Source of the DNA: Candidatus Woesearchaeota archaeon
GTDB taxonomy: Archaea; Nanobdellota; Nanobdellia; Woesearchaeales; DSVV01
Length of the DNA: 36,412 bases
Direction of reading: 5' to 3'
Assembly (NCBI GenBank): GCA_016214075.1
Contig: JACRPI010000008.1
Location: forward strand, 1 to 36,412
Positions 8,561 to 17,077 of the stretch are shown piece after piece (within the stretch, counting starts at the first letter, position 1; every line of letters begins with the position of its first letter). The translations under genes were made by a program, and so were the position numbers. The notes beneath the pieces are model-generated. The model ran no database searches. It was not told the DNA's origin and saw nothing but the letters and a program-made list of their open reading frames with translations.

Positions 8561-9517
8561 ATGATTATGTTAGAAACTAAAATATCAAAAGTAACAGCAA
8601 CCATTGTTGCAGCAACTATGCTTAATGGATGTATTGCGCCGCAAACCTATTCTTGGAAGATGGAATCTGTAGTGAGTACCGCGTATAAAGAAGTAGGAGA
8701 AGAAACCGCGGCGGAAACTCGATATAAAGTAAGTCATTCTATTTCTGAGAGTGGTACTCTTTCTATAAATGTGAAGAAGCAAGATTATGAAGTAGAATAT
8801 GATGTTTTGCAACCCATACAAACACAACAACAAAGACAGTATGCGTATGGAAAGAGTAAAGTTGCTGCGGTAACAACAGATGTTGGTTTAGTAGTTGCTG
8901 CAATTGGTTATGGGATAATGCTAGGCGTTAAAGAAGAACATTGTAGCCCATATAATCCTGATTTTTGTTTAGAGAAGTCTCCAGGTTATAGTTATATCAT
9001 TGCTGCACCTGGCACATTCCTTGCTGCAGGAGGTATCGCAAGTTATATTCTTACTCCAAAAAAAAATCGCCCTACGAGAAATTATCAAACAGTGGAAGTA
9101 GAGCTTGATAAAAGAGAAATAAAACAAACAGGGGAACAGATACTCTATATCATCCCTGCAATTAGTGCTCCATTGGAAATAGCTTCATCATACTTTACGA
9201 TTGATGAAACAGGACATACTTTCACCACTAAAACAAATGTCATGGGAAATGTAACAATCCAACTCTCTCCCTCTTCTCCTAATTTTACCTTTACGCTTGA
9301 TCAGGTTGCAGAGATTGATGCTGCGCAACAACTAAACGAAGCGGGTTATAGGCAGGAAAAATATCTTCCTCTTCTTGAGCAGGCAGCAGTTCCTGTGACC
9401 TACAATGTTACGATACAAACAAAAGCGACAGATGGGAAAAATGCAGAAGTTACAATTCCTGTCAAAGGATATGAACTTTCTCAGAAAGCATTGGAACAAG
9501 TTGTTATGAGTCTCTGA
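8561..9517 (+). CDS. Lipoprotein-like exported protein
   Basis: The 318-residue protein has a hydrophobic N-terminus ending in MLNGC (Cys near residue 24), resembling a lipobox. Two further hydrophobic segments lie near 98-118 and 140-160, so it may be membrane-embedded as well. The C-terminal half looks beta-rich. No family was recognised. The ATG at 8561 is used because the TATA box at 8525-8532 places transcription start at about 8555; GTG 8558 and ATG 8567 are alternatives. It is divergent from the secreted protein at 7290-8501. Confidence 0.6.
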   Translation: MIMLETKISKVTATIVAATMLNGCIAPQTYSWKMESVVSTAYKEVGEETAAETRYKVSHSISESGTLSINVKKQDYEVEYDVLQPIQTQQQRQYAYGKSKVAAVTTDVGLVVAAIGYGIMLGVKEEHCSPYNPDFCLEKSPGYSYIIAAPGTFLAAGGIASYILTPKKNRPTRNYQTVEVELDKREIKQTGEQILYIIPAISAPLEIASSYFTIDETGHTFTTKTNVMGNVTIQLSPSSPNFTFTLDQVAEIDAAQQLNEAGYRQEKYLPLLEQAAVPVTYNVTIQTKATDGKNAEVTIPVKGYELSQKALEQVVMSL

Positions 9518-9521
9518 TTTC

Positions 9522-9947
9522 CTAGCATAAAAATCTCTCACGCATAATATCATTCTTGACTTGCCAAAATAATATTTTCTTTGGCTTTATTCTCTCTTCA
9601 AATTCATTAAGAAAGCGATCAAGTTGTACACCATTTTTAAAGAATGCTTCTGCTAAAAAGACATGAGGAAGATCTAACTGAAGAAGGGTGTTCAAATTAT
9701 CTTTACACAAAAATTTTACATCTCTTTCATCATAAAAATCAAAATAAAAAATAATGTGCAGAGGATATCCAAGCTTTGCAAAGTCAAGAAGCACAGTGTT
9801 TTTGCGAATTGTGCCACTGTTTCGTAATCTCTGAAGATTTGTATAAAGGGTTATTGCGGGTATATTTGTTTCTTTATGCAAATGATTGACAGAGACACGA
9901 CAATTCTGTCGCAATGCTTGGAGTATTTTCCTCTGTGTTTCTTTCAT
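9522..9947 (-). CDS. Lrp/AsnC-type winged-helix transcription regulator
   Basis: The 141-residue protein has an N-terminal HTH (about 4-55: KILQALRQNCRVSVNHLHKE, then IPAITLYTNLQRL). A segment beginning VLLDFAKLGYP follows and leads to a ligand- or dimerisation-like domain. It is a clear paralogue of the protein at 17078-17542, which has the same RQN-R-S and YTVLLDFAKLGYN phrasing. The ATG at 9947 is chosen for its AAAGGTAG ribosome site; an upstream start at 10010 would overlap the preceding gene. Second gene of an operon with the membrane protein at 9952-10242 (4-nt gap). It probably autoregulates through inverted repeats at 10260-10295. Confidence 0.75.
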   Translation of the reverse strand: MKETQRKILQALRQNCRVSVNHLHKETNIPAITLYTNLQRLRNSGTIRKNTVLLDFAKLGYPLHIIFYFDFYDERDVKFLCKDNLNTLLQLDLPHVFLAEAFFKNGVQLDRFLNEFEERIKPKKILFWQVKNDIMRERFLC

Positions 9948-9951
9948 GGTT

Positions 9952-10242
9952 CTACCTTTGTGCGTATTGTTCGACAAGTGCAGGAATTTCCTTATAGTGG
10001 TCAAAAGCATATTCCGTTGCTTTCATTCCAACATAGCCTCCTGCGCCCATAAGTAACCCAACAAGTGTTAAGCCAACAACTTGTTTGGCAAAATCAGCAT
10101 GCCAGCTTTTGTAAGGCACTCTTGATGGTACTTCTCCTTTAGTTACCACATATGCCAATCCTTCAATTTTATAGAGATGCGGTGTTATTTGCTTTGGTGC
10201 GTTCTCCAAAATCAACTCCATGTTTTTGTCTTCTACTATCAT
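9952..10242 (-). CDS. Small membrane protein upstream of the Lrp-type regulator
   Basis: The 96-residue protein has one hydrophobic glycine-rich helix (about 54-74, VVGLTLVGLLMGAGGYVGM) flanked by a 50-residue soluble N-terminal part. No family was recognised. It lies 4 nt upstream of the regulator, in the same operon. The promoter has a TATATAAG-type box on the minus strand at 10296-10303, giving a leader of about 30 nt that contains two inverted repeats. It may be a membrane-bound partner or target of the regulator (inference from context only). Confidence 0.6.
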   Translation of the reverse strand: MIVEDKNMELILENAPKQITPHLYKIEGLAYVVTKGEVPSRVPYKSWHADFAKQVVGLTLVGLLMGAGGYVGMKATEYAFDHYKEIPALVEQYAQR

Positions 10243-10259
10243 TTTCTTTTCCCCCGTTG

Positions 10260-10326
10260 CTGTTACGCAACAGTAGTTACTGTAAAGTAGTAACTATATA
10301 AGCTTAATTCTAATATTATTCGAATA
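10260..10326 (-). promoter_or_regulatory. Promoter and operator of the small membrane protein/Lrp-type operon
   Basis: Two inverted repeats lie between the TATA box (10296-10303) and the start codon: CTGTT-ACGC-AACAG (10260-10273) and AGTTACT-GTAAAGT-AGTAACT (10275-10295). A protein bound there would cover the transcription start, as a repressor does. Further upstream is a perfect 10-bp palindrome TATTCGAATA (10317-10326). Its ATTCGAAT core recurs upstream of the paralogous regulator at 17542. Autoregulation is likely but inferred. Confidence 0.6.
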
Positions 10327-10424
10327 TTTTGGTATATTGGCTTAAAAAGGAGAAGTTTGTTTATAAATCGGGCAAAAATGAGGTAACTACTTTATCTGAG
10401 CTAAGTTGAAAGAAATAGTATGTT

Positions 10425-12068
10425 TTATTCAAGATATCCGTTATATAAGTCAATATCTGCGCCAGTAGGGCTTTCTGCACCAATGTTATTGTAAACGCGC
10501 GCAAGAACAAGTTCAAGTTCGTGTGGTTGATCTGCTGAAGGAGCGGAATCCATGATAAAACTATCATCAACACTATCAGAGGTATCTTGGTCTTCTATAT
10601 TTGTATGTTCTAAAAGAGAATGCCCACTTTCATGCATTATGTAAGTCACAACCCCCTCATAACTACCTGCACCACCATAACTAATCTCTACATCATCTAT
10701 AACACCAGTAGAACCAACATAATTAACATCAGTTTGCCAATTTCCAGATAACGTAAAATAAATATCTCCTCCGGATCCAGAAGGAACGATATCGATACAA
10801 GGTGCTAATGAACCATCCCATGCTGCAACAGCATCAGCCAGTGCACTATCATAATCAATTCCTGAGTATGTATATCCATTAAAATCTTCGATTTCTAAGC
10901 AGACACTTCCATCTTTAATATTACTATTCCAACCACGAGTATATGGCGTTCGTGAGCTTACTCCTGCTTCATATTTGAGTAACTTCGTCACACTATCAAC
11001 ATCACCAGATGTATGACCAGAAATATCTCCCATATCAATCTGCGACCCAACAACATCAACAACGTCGTCTTGATAACTTTCAGGTATCAACGTCACCCAA
11101 CCTGAATTTGTTCCAGCGGAAACATCAATCCATTCATCCAAACTAACGCCACCATAACAATTCGAACCAGTATTCGTTGAGGGAACAGAAATATTATACA
11201 AACCTTCTTCATCTAAACTAAACGCCGCGACACCAGACGCGTCCATAGTAACTGTGGAAGAATAACCAGAAGTACTATTAGTAAGAGTTACATCAATGGA
11301 ACAAGAACTATCAGCAGCAGCTCCATCATCGCCATCAATAACATACATATCAACTGAAGCAACAGAAGCAACTAACAACGAATAGGAAGCACTATCAGAC
11401 AATCCACCAGCGTCAGTAACCTTCACTTCAACAGTCTCTGTACCAGAAGTGGAAGGTGTTCCAGATAGTCGTCCAGAACTATTAATAGACAACCACGAAG
11501 GACCATCAACAATGCTGTACGTCAACGCATCTCCTTCAGCGTCAGTAGCGGAAATGGAAGCGCTATACGCCGTATTAACAGTAGCGGAACTTAATGAAGT
11601 TGTCTCAATAACAGGAGCAGTATTTGTCGAACTATCAGCAATCGTCAATTCAAGCGATGCGTCATCTTCGCCAAAACTATCTTCCACTTCGACATCAATA
11701 TTGTAATTCTCTCCAACCATAAATTCGTCAGTCACAGTAAAGGACATCGTACAGCCATTATTGCTATATGAAACATCAAATGGTAATTCGTCAATACGGC
11801 ATGTCAATGTTCCTGCGTTATCAGATTGTGTCGCGGTTACAGTATAAGTAAAAGGAGTATTCAAGTACGCGGTCGCAGTTGAAGCAGAAGTAATGACAGG
11901 CGCGCTTCCATACGTCGAAGTATCACTATCTCCAGTCTCTCCAGAATCGTAAGAACTATCTCTGCCAGTATCATCAGGTTGTCCACTATCTCTATTTCCA
12001 GTACAGCCAAGTGCCGCGACAAGTCCAAGTGGCATCCCTTTCCGCAATAACCTCTCTAACCCTGCCAT
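10425..12068 (-). CDS. Lipoprotein-like surface protein with Ig-like domain and zincin metalloprotease motif
   Basis: The 547-residue protein starts with a short signal sequence ending in LVAALGC (C22), a lipobox-like site. A Ser/Asp/Gly-rich linker follows, then a region resembling cadherin/He_PIG-type Ig folds (about 140-225: APVIETTSLSSATVNTAYS, then TYSIVDGPSWLSINSSGRLS). The C-terminal part contains HESGHSLLEHT (from residue 479). This HExxH site is followed by a third His five residues later, a zincin-like protease motif, though not the standard metzincin spacing. The start at 12068 is preferred to 12089 because the TTTATAAA box at 12091-12098 is centred exactly 26 nt upstream. It is divergent from the VapBC-type pair. 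Confidence 0.7.
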   Translation of the reverse strand: MAGLERLLRKGMPLGLVAALGCTGNRDSGQPDDTGRDSSYDSGETGDSDTSTYGSAPVITSASTATAYLNTPFTYTVTATQSDNAGTLTCRIDELPFDVSYSNNGCTMSFTVTDEFMVGENYNIDVEVEDSFGEDDASLELTIADSSTNTAPVIETTSLSSATVNTAYSASISATDAEGDALTYSIVDGPSWLSINSSGRLSGTPSTSGTETVEVKVTDAGGLSDSASYSLLVASVASVDMYVIDGDDGAAADSSCSIDVTLTNSTSGYSSTVTMDASGVAAFSLDEEGLYNISVPSTNTGSNCYGGVSLDEWIDVSAGTNSGWVTLIPESYQDDVVDVVGSQIDMGDISGHTSGDVDSVTKLLKYEAGVSSRTPYTRGWNSNIKDGSVCLEIEDFNGYTYSGIDYDSALADAVAAWDGSLAPCIDIVPSGSGGDIYFTLSGNWQTDVNYVGSTGVIDDVEISYGGAGSYEGVVTYIMHESGHSLLEHTNIEDQDTSDSVDDSFIMDSAPSADQPHELELVLARVYNNIGAESPTGADIDLYNGYLE

Positions 12069-12090
12069 ACGTACTTCTATGACGCCCATA

Positions 12091-12098
12091 TTTATAAA
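12091..12098 (-). promoter_or_regulatory. TATA box of the zincin lipoprotein gene
   Basis: A consensus TTTATAAA is centred 26 nt before the ATG at 12068, predicting a leaderless mRNA. The upstream in-frame ATG at 12089 lies beside the TATA box, ahead of any plausible transcription start, and so cannot be the start. Confidence 0.6.
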
Positions 12099-12111
12099 GT
12101 TTTTGGTTAAT

Positions 12112-12166
12112 TACTAGCTAGTAGTGAAAATCATCGCATCGTTAACACAATCTTTAAATACTAGTA
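12112..12166 (+). promoter_or_regulatory. Palindromic operators and TATA box of the VapBC-type pair
   Basis: A perfect 12-bp palindrome TACTAGCTAGTA (12112-12123) lies about 30 bp upstream of a second palindrome TACTAGTA (12159-12166). The second overlaps a TTTAAATA box (12153-12160) and is followed by a CCTAGTA half-site. The TATA box is centred 30 nt before the antitoxin ATG. AbrB-type antitoxins commonly repress their own operons through such repeats, so these CTAGTA-based sites are probable autoregulatory operators. Confidence 0.6.
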
Positions 12167-12185
12167 TGTCCTAGTAATATTTACT

Positions 12186-12425
12186 ATGGGGATCTCAGTA
12201 ATAACAAGGAACTATCAGCTCACATTACCAAAAGATGTAAGGTCAATGAAAAACTTTCGTATAGGGGATAAAGTGTTGTTCGTTGTTGATGACGATCGCA
12301 TAGAGTTAGTAAAAGCAGATAAGAAAATCCTGGAAAATGCAGCGGGATTATGGTTAGATCTCAAGGAAACAGGAGAAATATATCAGAAAAGAGTGCGAGC
12401 GCAATGGAAAAAAAGATCTATGTGA
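12186..12425 (+). CDS. AbrB/SpoVT-type antitoxin (VapB-like)
   Basis: The 79-residue protein has the swapped-hairpin AbrB fold signature at its N-terminus (ISVITRNYQLTLPKDVR, then IGDKVLFVVDDDRIELVK, about 3-45). A helical tail follows that would wrap the toxin. It overlaps the PIN-domain gene by 22 bp, the usual antitoxin-first arrangement. The transcript is nearly leaderless (TATA at 12153-12160), and the palindromic operators upstream fit autorepression by the toxin-antitoxin complex. Confidence 0.8.
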   Translation: MGISVITRNYQLTLPKDVRSMKNFRIGDKVLFVVDDDRIELVKADKKILENAAGLWLDLKETGEIYQKRVRAQWKKRSM

Positions 12426-12790
12426 TTGATACATGCATTTTTATTGATCATTTGAGAAATTATCTCCCTGCTCTTTCCTTCTTTGAGCTTATACTTGGAA
12501 GGGAAGATATTCTTTTTTCAGCTATTACTGAGGTTGAACTATTGCAGGGAAATGCAAATACTGTGCAGGAGAAGAGAGAAATGCTCTTAAAATACCTGGC
12601 GCTATGGAAAAAAATACCAGTAGATAATCCATTGACCGTTCTTGCGGGGGATATAAGTAGAAAATACAATGTTGCGGTTCCTGATGCAATTATTGCGGCA
12701 ACTGCCATTATTAATAATGCGGTGCTTATTACAAAGAATGTAAAAGATTTTAACAAAATTACTAACCTAAATATAAAAGAGCCATATTAA
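12404..12790 (+). CDS. vapC: PIN-domain ribonuclease toxin (VapC-like)
   Basis: The 128-residue PIN protein has the acidic metal-binding set: D in VIDTCIFIDH (residue 8), E in ITEVELLQG (near 43) and D in VPDAIIAATA (near 95). A further acidic residue lies near KNVKDF. VapC toxins are Mg-dependent RNases that cut tRNA or rRNA; the target here is unknown. Start ATG 12404 is chosen because MEKKIYVIDTCIF fits PIN N-termini. The longer reading from 12350 is antitoxin sequence in another frame. No strong ribosome site is visible, so translation is probably coupled to the antitoxin. Confidence 0.85.
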   Translation: MEKKIYVIDTCIFIDHLRNYLPALSFFELILGREDILFSAITEVELLQGNANTVQEKREMLLKYLALWKKIPVDNPLTVLAGDISRKYNVAVPDAIIAATAIINNAVLITKNVKDFNKITNLNIKEPY

Positions 12791-12796
12791 TGTATT

Positions 12797-13666
12797 CTAA
12801 GCAGTTATCAATTCTCTCAATTTTCCCTTATAATTCTCTCTTGTGTATTCTTGCATCCATGGTTCATCGAGAACTGCAAAGGAATGATGCGACATATGTT
12901 CCCACGTAAGAATACCAACACATCCAGGATTTATTCTTCTCGCATTTCTAAAATTGACTTCATTTAAGAGATACGATTGTGTTTTTCCCTGCACGGAAAG
13001 TTGTTGTCCAGGATCATGATAGTGCCCACAGAAATGATAAGCTGGTTGAACTGTCTCAATAAGCTCTTTCACTTTTGGAGAACCTCGTTCCGTAGTTCCA
13101 TCAAATGGTGGATGATGCGTCAGAAGAATATCAACACCTTCTTTTGCCATAAGTGCTCTATATGCAACACTGCTAAAATGCCATGATTCTCTTTGTCCAG
13201 TTCTATATTCTAATCCACCAAGTCCAGCAATAACTATTGGACCATTTCTTTTTGTTTCAATAGCTGTTTCTGCGCCATCTCTCAAATAATGAAATTTACC
13301 AAATGCATCAACTGCACATACCCCTTCTGGTCCTTCATGCTGTGCAAGAAAATCAAAGTCTTCATGATTCCCACCAATAAAAAGTATGTTTTTGTCAAAA
13401 AGAGGTCTTTCTCCACCAAAAAGAAGTTCTGCATCACCTGTTCCTTCATAAAATTGTTGAAAGCTGATTTCATCTGGATCTTTTTCTGCGAATCGTTTTG
13501 TCGCTTCATCAATTCTTGCAAATGGACATGGAAAAATACCCATATCTCCAACTTGAAGAACAGCGTCGAGAGTCTTTCCTGTTTCTCTCTCCCAACGTTT
13601 TAAAAGCGTTGCGGCGAGAACGTAATGACCATGAAGATCACCGAGAATAGCGATAGAAGCAGTCAT
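12797..13666 (-). CDS. Calcineurin-like metallophosphoesterase
   Basis: The 289-residue protein has all blocks of the dimetal phosphoesterase fold: GDLHGH near residue 8, GDMG near 40, GNHED near 98, LTHHPP near 184 and GHYHD near 215. Substrates in this superfamily include nucleotides, phosphoproteins and phosphodiesters; the specificity here is unknown. The ATG at 13666 is preferred to 13699 because a GTGAGGT ribosome site precedes it and the longer form would overlap the upstream gene. It is the second gene of an operon with the protein at 13677-14051. Confidence 0.85.
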   Translation of the reverse strand: MTASIAILGDLHGHYVLAATLLKRWERETGKTLDAVLQVGDMGIFPCPFARIDEATKRFAEKDPDEISFQQFYEGTGDAELLFGGERPLFDKNILFIGGNHEDFDFLAQHEGPEGVCAVDAFGKFHYLRDGAETAIETKRNGPIVIAGLGGLEYRTGQRESWHFSSVAYRALMAKEGVDILLTHHPPFDGTTERGSPKVKELIETVQPAYHFCGHYHDPGQQLSVQGKTQSYLLNEVNFRNARRINPGCVGILTWEHMSHHSFAVLDEPWMQEYTRENYKGKLRELITA

Positions 13667-13676
13667 GTAAATAACC

Positions 13677-14051
13677 TCACTGAACAACAGGTTTTCCATT
13701 CATAATTGCGTATTGGAATAAACCTTCTGTTTGGTGCGTTAGATTATCTTCTGCGTCATACATCTCACTTTCATGACGGTCAGGAGGAGTAAACTTTCCA
13801 ACAACTTTACCTGTATAGTTCCCTTGTGCATCATAACATTTTGTTGTAGTAATTTCTGTATCTCCGTCTAAAGTATAAGTAAATTCTGCTCGGTCTTGAA
13901 GAACAAGTCCTTCTTGATATCTTTCTTCTACTAAATATTGATCATTATCATCAAGTGTGATCCTATAATGAAAGATGTTTCTCGCATCAGCATCACTGAG
14001 ATGATCATCAAGAGTAGCTAAATCCCGCACACGAAATGGTCCTTTTGGCAT
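13677..14051 (-). CDS. Small beta-rich hypothetical protein
   Basis: The 124-residue soluble acidic protein has repeated strand-turn units (for example KCYDAQGNYTGKVVG and EMYDAEDNLTHQTEG) that resemble MORN/WG-like antiparallel sheets. No family was recognised with confidence. It precedes the phosphoesterase gene by 10 bp in one operon and may modulate or partner with it. An ATTTATAAAT box (14073-14082) is centred 26 nt before the ATG, so the mRNA is probably leaderless. Confidence 0.6.
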   Translation of the reverse strand: MPKGPFRVRDLATLDDHLSDADARNIFHYRITLDDNDQYLVEERYQEGLVLQDRAEFTYTLDGDTEITTTKCYDAQGNYTGKVVGKFTPPDRHESEMYDAEDNLTHQTEGLFQYAIMNGKPVVQ

Positions 14052-14101
14052 AAAATGAAGGAATTGAAGAGCATTTATAAATGTTACTTTATTTACTACC
14101 T

Positions 14102-15106
14102 TTAAGTAACTATGCTCATGACAGGGATGTGGGGTTCATCCCGTAAATTAAGAGAAAGGAACCATTTGTCCATAATAAAAACAATATGGACTGGTCGCTT
14201 TGGTTTTCCCGCAAAATTAATGTCTCCTAAAAAAGAAAAAATTTTTTCAAAAGGACCAGTTGATGCAGGGCCAGGGTTCGTGTCCAAACCAACAGGGTTT
14301 GTTCGTTGTGTATTATGAAGGGTTACTATCTGTCGTCTGTCCATGCCTTGAGTGACCGTCTTCCAAAGAGTGGGACTTACGACCAGTAAAATATCAACAT
14401 CACTGAGTCTACCCATATCAGAAGGAAGGCCAAACGTGGATTTTCGTGGGTTATTGCAATAACCATTCACAAGACTCCCAAAGATATAAATTTTTATTTT
14501 TTCTTTATGTGGAATCGCATTGGAGTACGGTGATTGAAGAAATTCTTTGATTTTTTGACGGAGATAAACAAGATCTTTATCTTTGTATGTGGGTCCAGGG
14601 GAATATGAAGGACCTCGTTTTTGTACTCTTTCCTGAAGCTTTTTCTCAATTTTCTTGTATAATTTGGGACTCACTCTTCCTTTTACCTTCACAAGAAACG
14701 CAGTTTTCTCTTCTTCAGAGAGCACAGGTTTTTCGAGCAGCACCAAAAGTTGCCTTTCTGCTTCATCTCCAAATTTTTCAAAATTAATAAGTTTGGTCAG
14801 ATCATAGTTCTCTAAAAGAAGTATCTTTTTTATAAGTTCTCGTGCTGTACTACTTTGTTTGTGACCTTCAATGCTCTGTATTGCTTCCCGTGCAGCTTGA
14901 AGAACTGAGCGTGCATGGACAAGTAATTCTTCATCTTCAACATCTTCTTGAAGCCGACGTACTTCATCAACATCAAACGCGAGAAGTTGTTCAAGTTCTT
15001 TCTTACCTCCTTCAAATTGCCCAGCATCAATCTTTTCAAGAATTTTTTGACAGAGCTCTTTTATTTTAAGGATGTCTTGGGCAATTCTATTTACAGCAAT
15101 AACCAT
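14102..15106 (-). CDS. Coiled-coil protein with a nucleotidyltransferase-like domain
   Basis: The 334-residue protein has an N-terminal helical, coiled-coil-prone half (1-170, rich in Leu, Glu and Lys). The second half contains IFGSLVNG (about 209-216) and SDVDILLVV (about 236), the GS...DxD pattern of Pol-beta-like nucleotidyltransferases. The spacing between GS and DxD is longer than in minimal MNT proteins because of an insert. It may modify a protein or nucleic acid partner (inference). A TATATAAAA stretch (15128-15137) places transcription start at the ATG, so it is leaderless. It appears monocistronic. Confidence 0.65.
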   Translation of the reverse strand: MVIAVNRIAQDILKIKELCQKILEKIDAGQFEGGKKELEQLLAFDVDEVRRLQEDVEDEELLVHARSVLQAAREAIQSIEGHKQSSTARELIKKILLLENYDLTKLINFEKFGDEAERQLLVLLEKPVLSEEEKTAFLVKVKGRVSPKLYKKIEKKLQERVQKRGPSYSPGPTYKDKDLVYLRQKIKEFLQSPYSNAIPHKEKIKIYIFGSLVNGYCNNPRKSTFGLPSDMGRLSDVDILLVVSPTLWKTVTQGMDRRQIVTLHNTQRTNPVGLDTNPGPASTGPFEKIFSFLGDINFAGKPKRPVHIVFIMDKWFLSLNLRDEPHIPVMSIVT

Positions 15107-15145
15107 AAATAAAGCTGTGCTCTAAGAATATATAAAACTATTCTC

Positions 15146-15523
15146 CTAACTACCGCTCCCGCAAATCACGTCATTAATTTCAATGCCTGGACAACCAGAA
15201 GCAACCATGTCATCCAGCTCCACTAAATTCCCATTTTTGTCAGTGGCATAAATACAAATATTCTTATTAGTGTTAAAGAATTCCTTCATCGCAGTACAAT
15301 TCATCGCGGCAAGCGCTTCGACTTCATCGCTATCCAATTCTCCATCTCTAAAGTATGTATTTCCACTCAATCCTTCAACAAGCGCGTTCGCTGCGTCTTC
15401 TTCTTCTGTCTTCGTTACATCAACACTAAATAGATAATAGAACAAGACAATCGTGCTCAAAAAGATAGTGATCCCAATAATGAGATCAAGGGTAATTGTT
15501 TGCGCTCCTTTGTTATTTAACAA
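15146..15523 (-). CDS. Pilin-like protein with class III signal peptide
   Basis: The 125-residue protein begins MLNNKGAQTITLDLIIGITIF: a short basic leader, then KG-AQTITLD and a hydrophobic helix (about 12-32). This is the archaeal type IV pilin/class III signal pattern processed by an EppA/PibD-like peptidase. The position usually occupied by Glu at +5 is Asp. The ectodomain is small and acidic with four cysteines. It overlaps the upstream cysteine-rich surface protein gene by 7 bp, so they are coexpressed and may form one surface structure. Confidence 0.7.
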   Translation of the reverse strand: MLNNKGAQTITLDLIIGITIFLSTIVLFYYLFSVDVTKTEEEDAANALVEGLSGNTYFRDGELDSDEVEALAAMNCTAMKEFFNTNKNICIYATDKNGNLVELDDMVASGCPGIEINDVICGSGS

Positions 15524-16995
15524 AATGCCTCACCATATACGTCACATCGAAAGTCTTCATACTCCGAGCAATCTTCTTTTTCAGGTTGTGGATCACTAAA
15601 AATCACAAAATGAAGATCCACCCATTCTCCATTCAGTAACACAGTCTTTTCTCGCGCGATAATGTTTTCAACACAATTTGTTTCCACATCTTCTGCGCTG
15701 AAATATTCTCGAGTATACGATTGCGGTTCTTCGCTGCAACAATACACTTCATAGCCATAAACACTGTTACTCGCGGAATCCGTTTCTTCACTTAAAACAT
15801 AACGATACCCTTCGCGGCGTCCATCGCAATAATTCGCGATGCTTTCCTCTTCATAAGAGGAATAGCTACAACCATTAACGCCATCGCAGGACGCGTAACA
15901 CGTTCGATCGTTCATCGTGCAATCCGATTGACATTCTGCGCTCAAATACATTTCGAAATAATCAAGGGTTTCATCGCCAGTCATAGAACTGAGGTCAATC
16001 GTTTTTGTGACTGTATTGTATCCATCTTTTTCCGCGACAAGGTAATAGGTGTCAGGTTCAAGAGTCACGACATATTCTCCAACAGTATTGTCAGCATTAT
16101 CACAATCAGAAATAATCGTGCTCCATGTTGCCGATTCAGTGGTGTCAGTATCATACACGATCGAAGTATCACTCATGTCTTTGATGCTCACGGTCACTCC
16201 TTCAAGTGCTTCGCAAGAAGTACTTCCTCTATACGTCTCAGCGACAATTGCTCCTGTAACAAAATAGCCGTCGTCACCGTCGCAATAGCCGTTGGTCAAA
16301 TCACCATCGTAATCATCGTTGAATGTATCTGAAGTAGAAGTTCCTGTTGTCCATGTTCCTTGTGCGGCGTCGCAATATGTTTCACTTTCATCAGCGTCAT
16401 GCCAGTTCCCTTCATCGCAAATTTCTTCATCGCCAGTATCATCGGTGTCATGACAGCTCACATCGCTCGAGCAAAGATCAGAAGTGTATGTATATGGTCG
16501 GTAAAGCGTGCCATCATCTGCGCAATTATCCAAATAATCAATACCAAGAGCGGTTCCATCTTCATAACTATCAACGCATGCAGGGTTATTATCGTCATCA
16601 ATAACTTCTTCTGTCGTACAACTGCTTCCAGAGCAATCTTCTTCTCCGCCACTGTCGACAGAATCTCCTTCGCTGTCTGTTTCATCTTTGGTGTATTCAT
16701 AAGTAGAATCGCCGCACACTTCGCCGGAATCTGTGCATCCCCAACCGCAGGAATTCGCGACACAGCAATCTGGATCATCAGCAATAGCGCTAGTGTCTCC
16801 AGTGGTGTCAACAGTGCAAGCTTCGCAAGCAACATAATCAGAAGGGCATATATCATCACTTGCGCCGCAGGTAAAGTTCGTGTCTCCTATGGTAATGCCA
16901 TAGATCGCGGCAGAAGATGATTGAATAGTAAAGAGAAGCAAAAGAGTAAGAACTGGAAAAGAAAGAACAAGAAACAAAAAATCTCGAGTATTCAT
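15517..16995 (-). CDS. Secreted acidic cysteine-rich protein with a carboxypeptidase-regulatory-like fold
   Basis: The 492-residue protein has an N-terminal signal/anchor helix (7-28). The ectodomain is Asp/Glu-rich with about 40 cysteines, grouped in small knots. A segment near 250-350 (GVTVSIKDMSD, YLVAEKDGYNTVTKTIDL) matches the beta-sandwich seen in carboxypeptidase-regulatory-like and transthyretin-like domains. Overall composition is like that of the protein at 5475-6932. A TATATATA box (17018-17025) is centred 26 nt before the ATG, so it is leaderless. It is followed with overlap by a pilin-like gene. Confidence 0.68.
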   Translation of the reverse strand: MNTRDFLFLVLSFPVLTLLLLFTIQSSSAAIYGITIGDTNFTCGASDDICPSDYVACEACTVDTTGDTSAIADDPDCCVANSCGWGCTDSGEVCGDSTYEYTKDETDSEGDSVDSGGEEDCSGSSCTTEEVIDDDNNPACVDSYEDGTALGIDYLDNCADDGTLYRPYTYTSDLCSSDVSCHDTDDTGDEEICDEGNWHDADESETYCDAAQGTWTTGTSTSDTFNDDYDGDLTNGYCDGDDGYFVTGAIVAETYRGSTSCEALEGVTVSIKDMSDTSIVYDTDTTESATWSTIISDCDNADNTVGEYVVTLEPDTYYLVAEKDGYNTVTKTIDLSSMTGDETLDYFEMYLSAECQSDCTMNDRTCYASCDGVNGCSYSSYEEESIANYCDGRREGYRYVLSEETDSASNSVYGYEVYCCSEEPQSYTREYFSAEDVETNCVENIIAREKTVLLNGEWVDLHFVIFSDPQPEKEDCSEYEDFRCDVYGEAFC

Positions 16996-17050
16996 AGCTC
17001 ATCTCTGAGAATGCAGCTATATATAGTTTTCTACAGACTAGCAGGAAGAT

Positions 17051-17076
17051 AAAAAAATAAAATAAAAAATAAAAAT
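17051..17076 (-). terminator. Oligo-T terminator after the second Lrp-type gene
   Basis: Just downstream of the stop codon at 17078 the minus strand is a run of T interrupted only by single As. Archaeal RNA polymerase terminates at such T-rich stretches without a hairpin. The position fits the end of the regulator transcript. Confidence 0.6.
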
Positions 17077-17077
17077 A

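Noticed and set aside
16360-16920. 186-residue antisense open frame (plus strand)
   Set aside because: It is opposite the second cysteine-rich gene, with the same compositional cause and no promoter or ribosome site.
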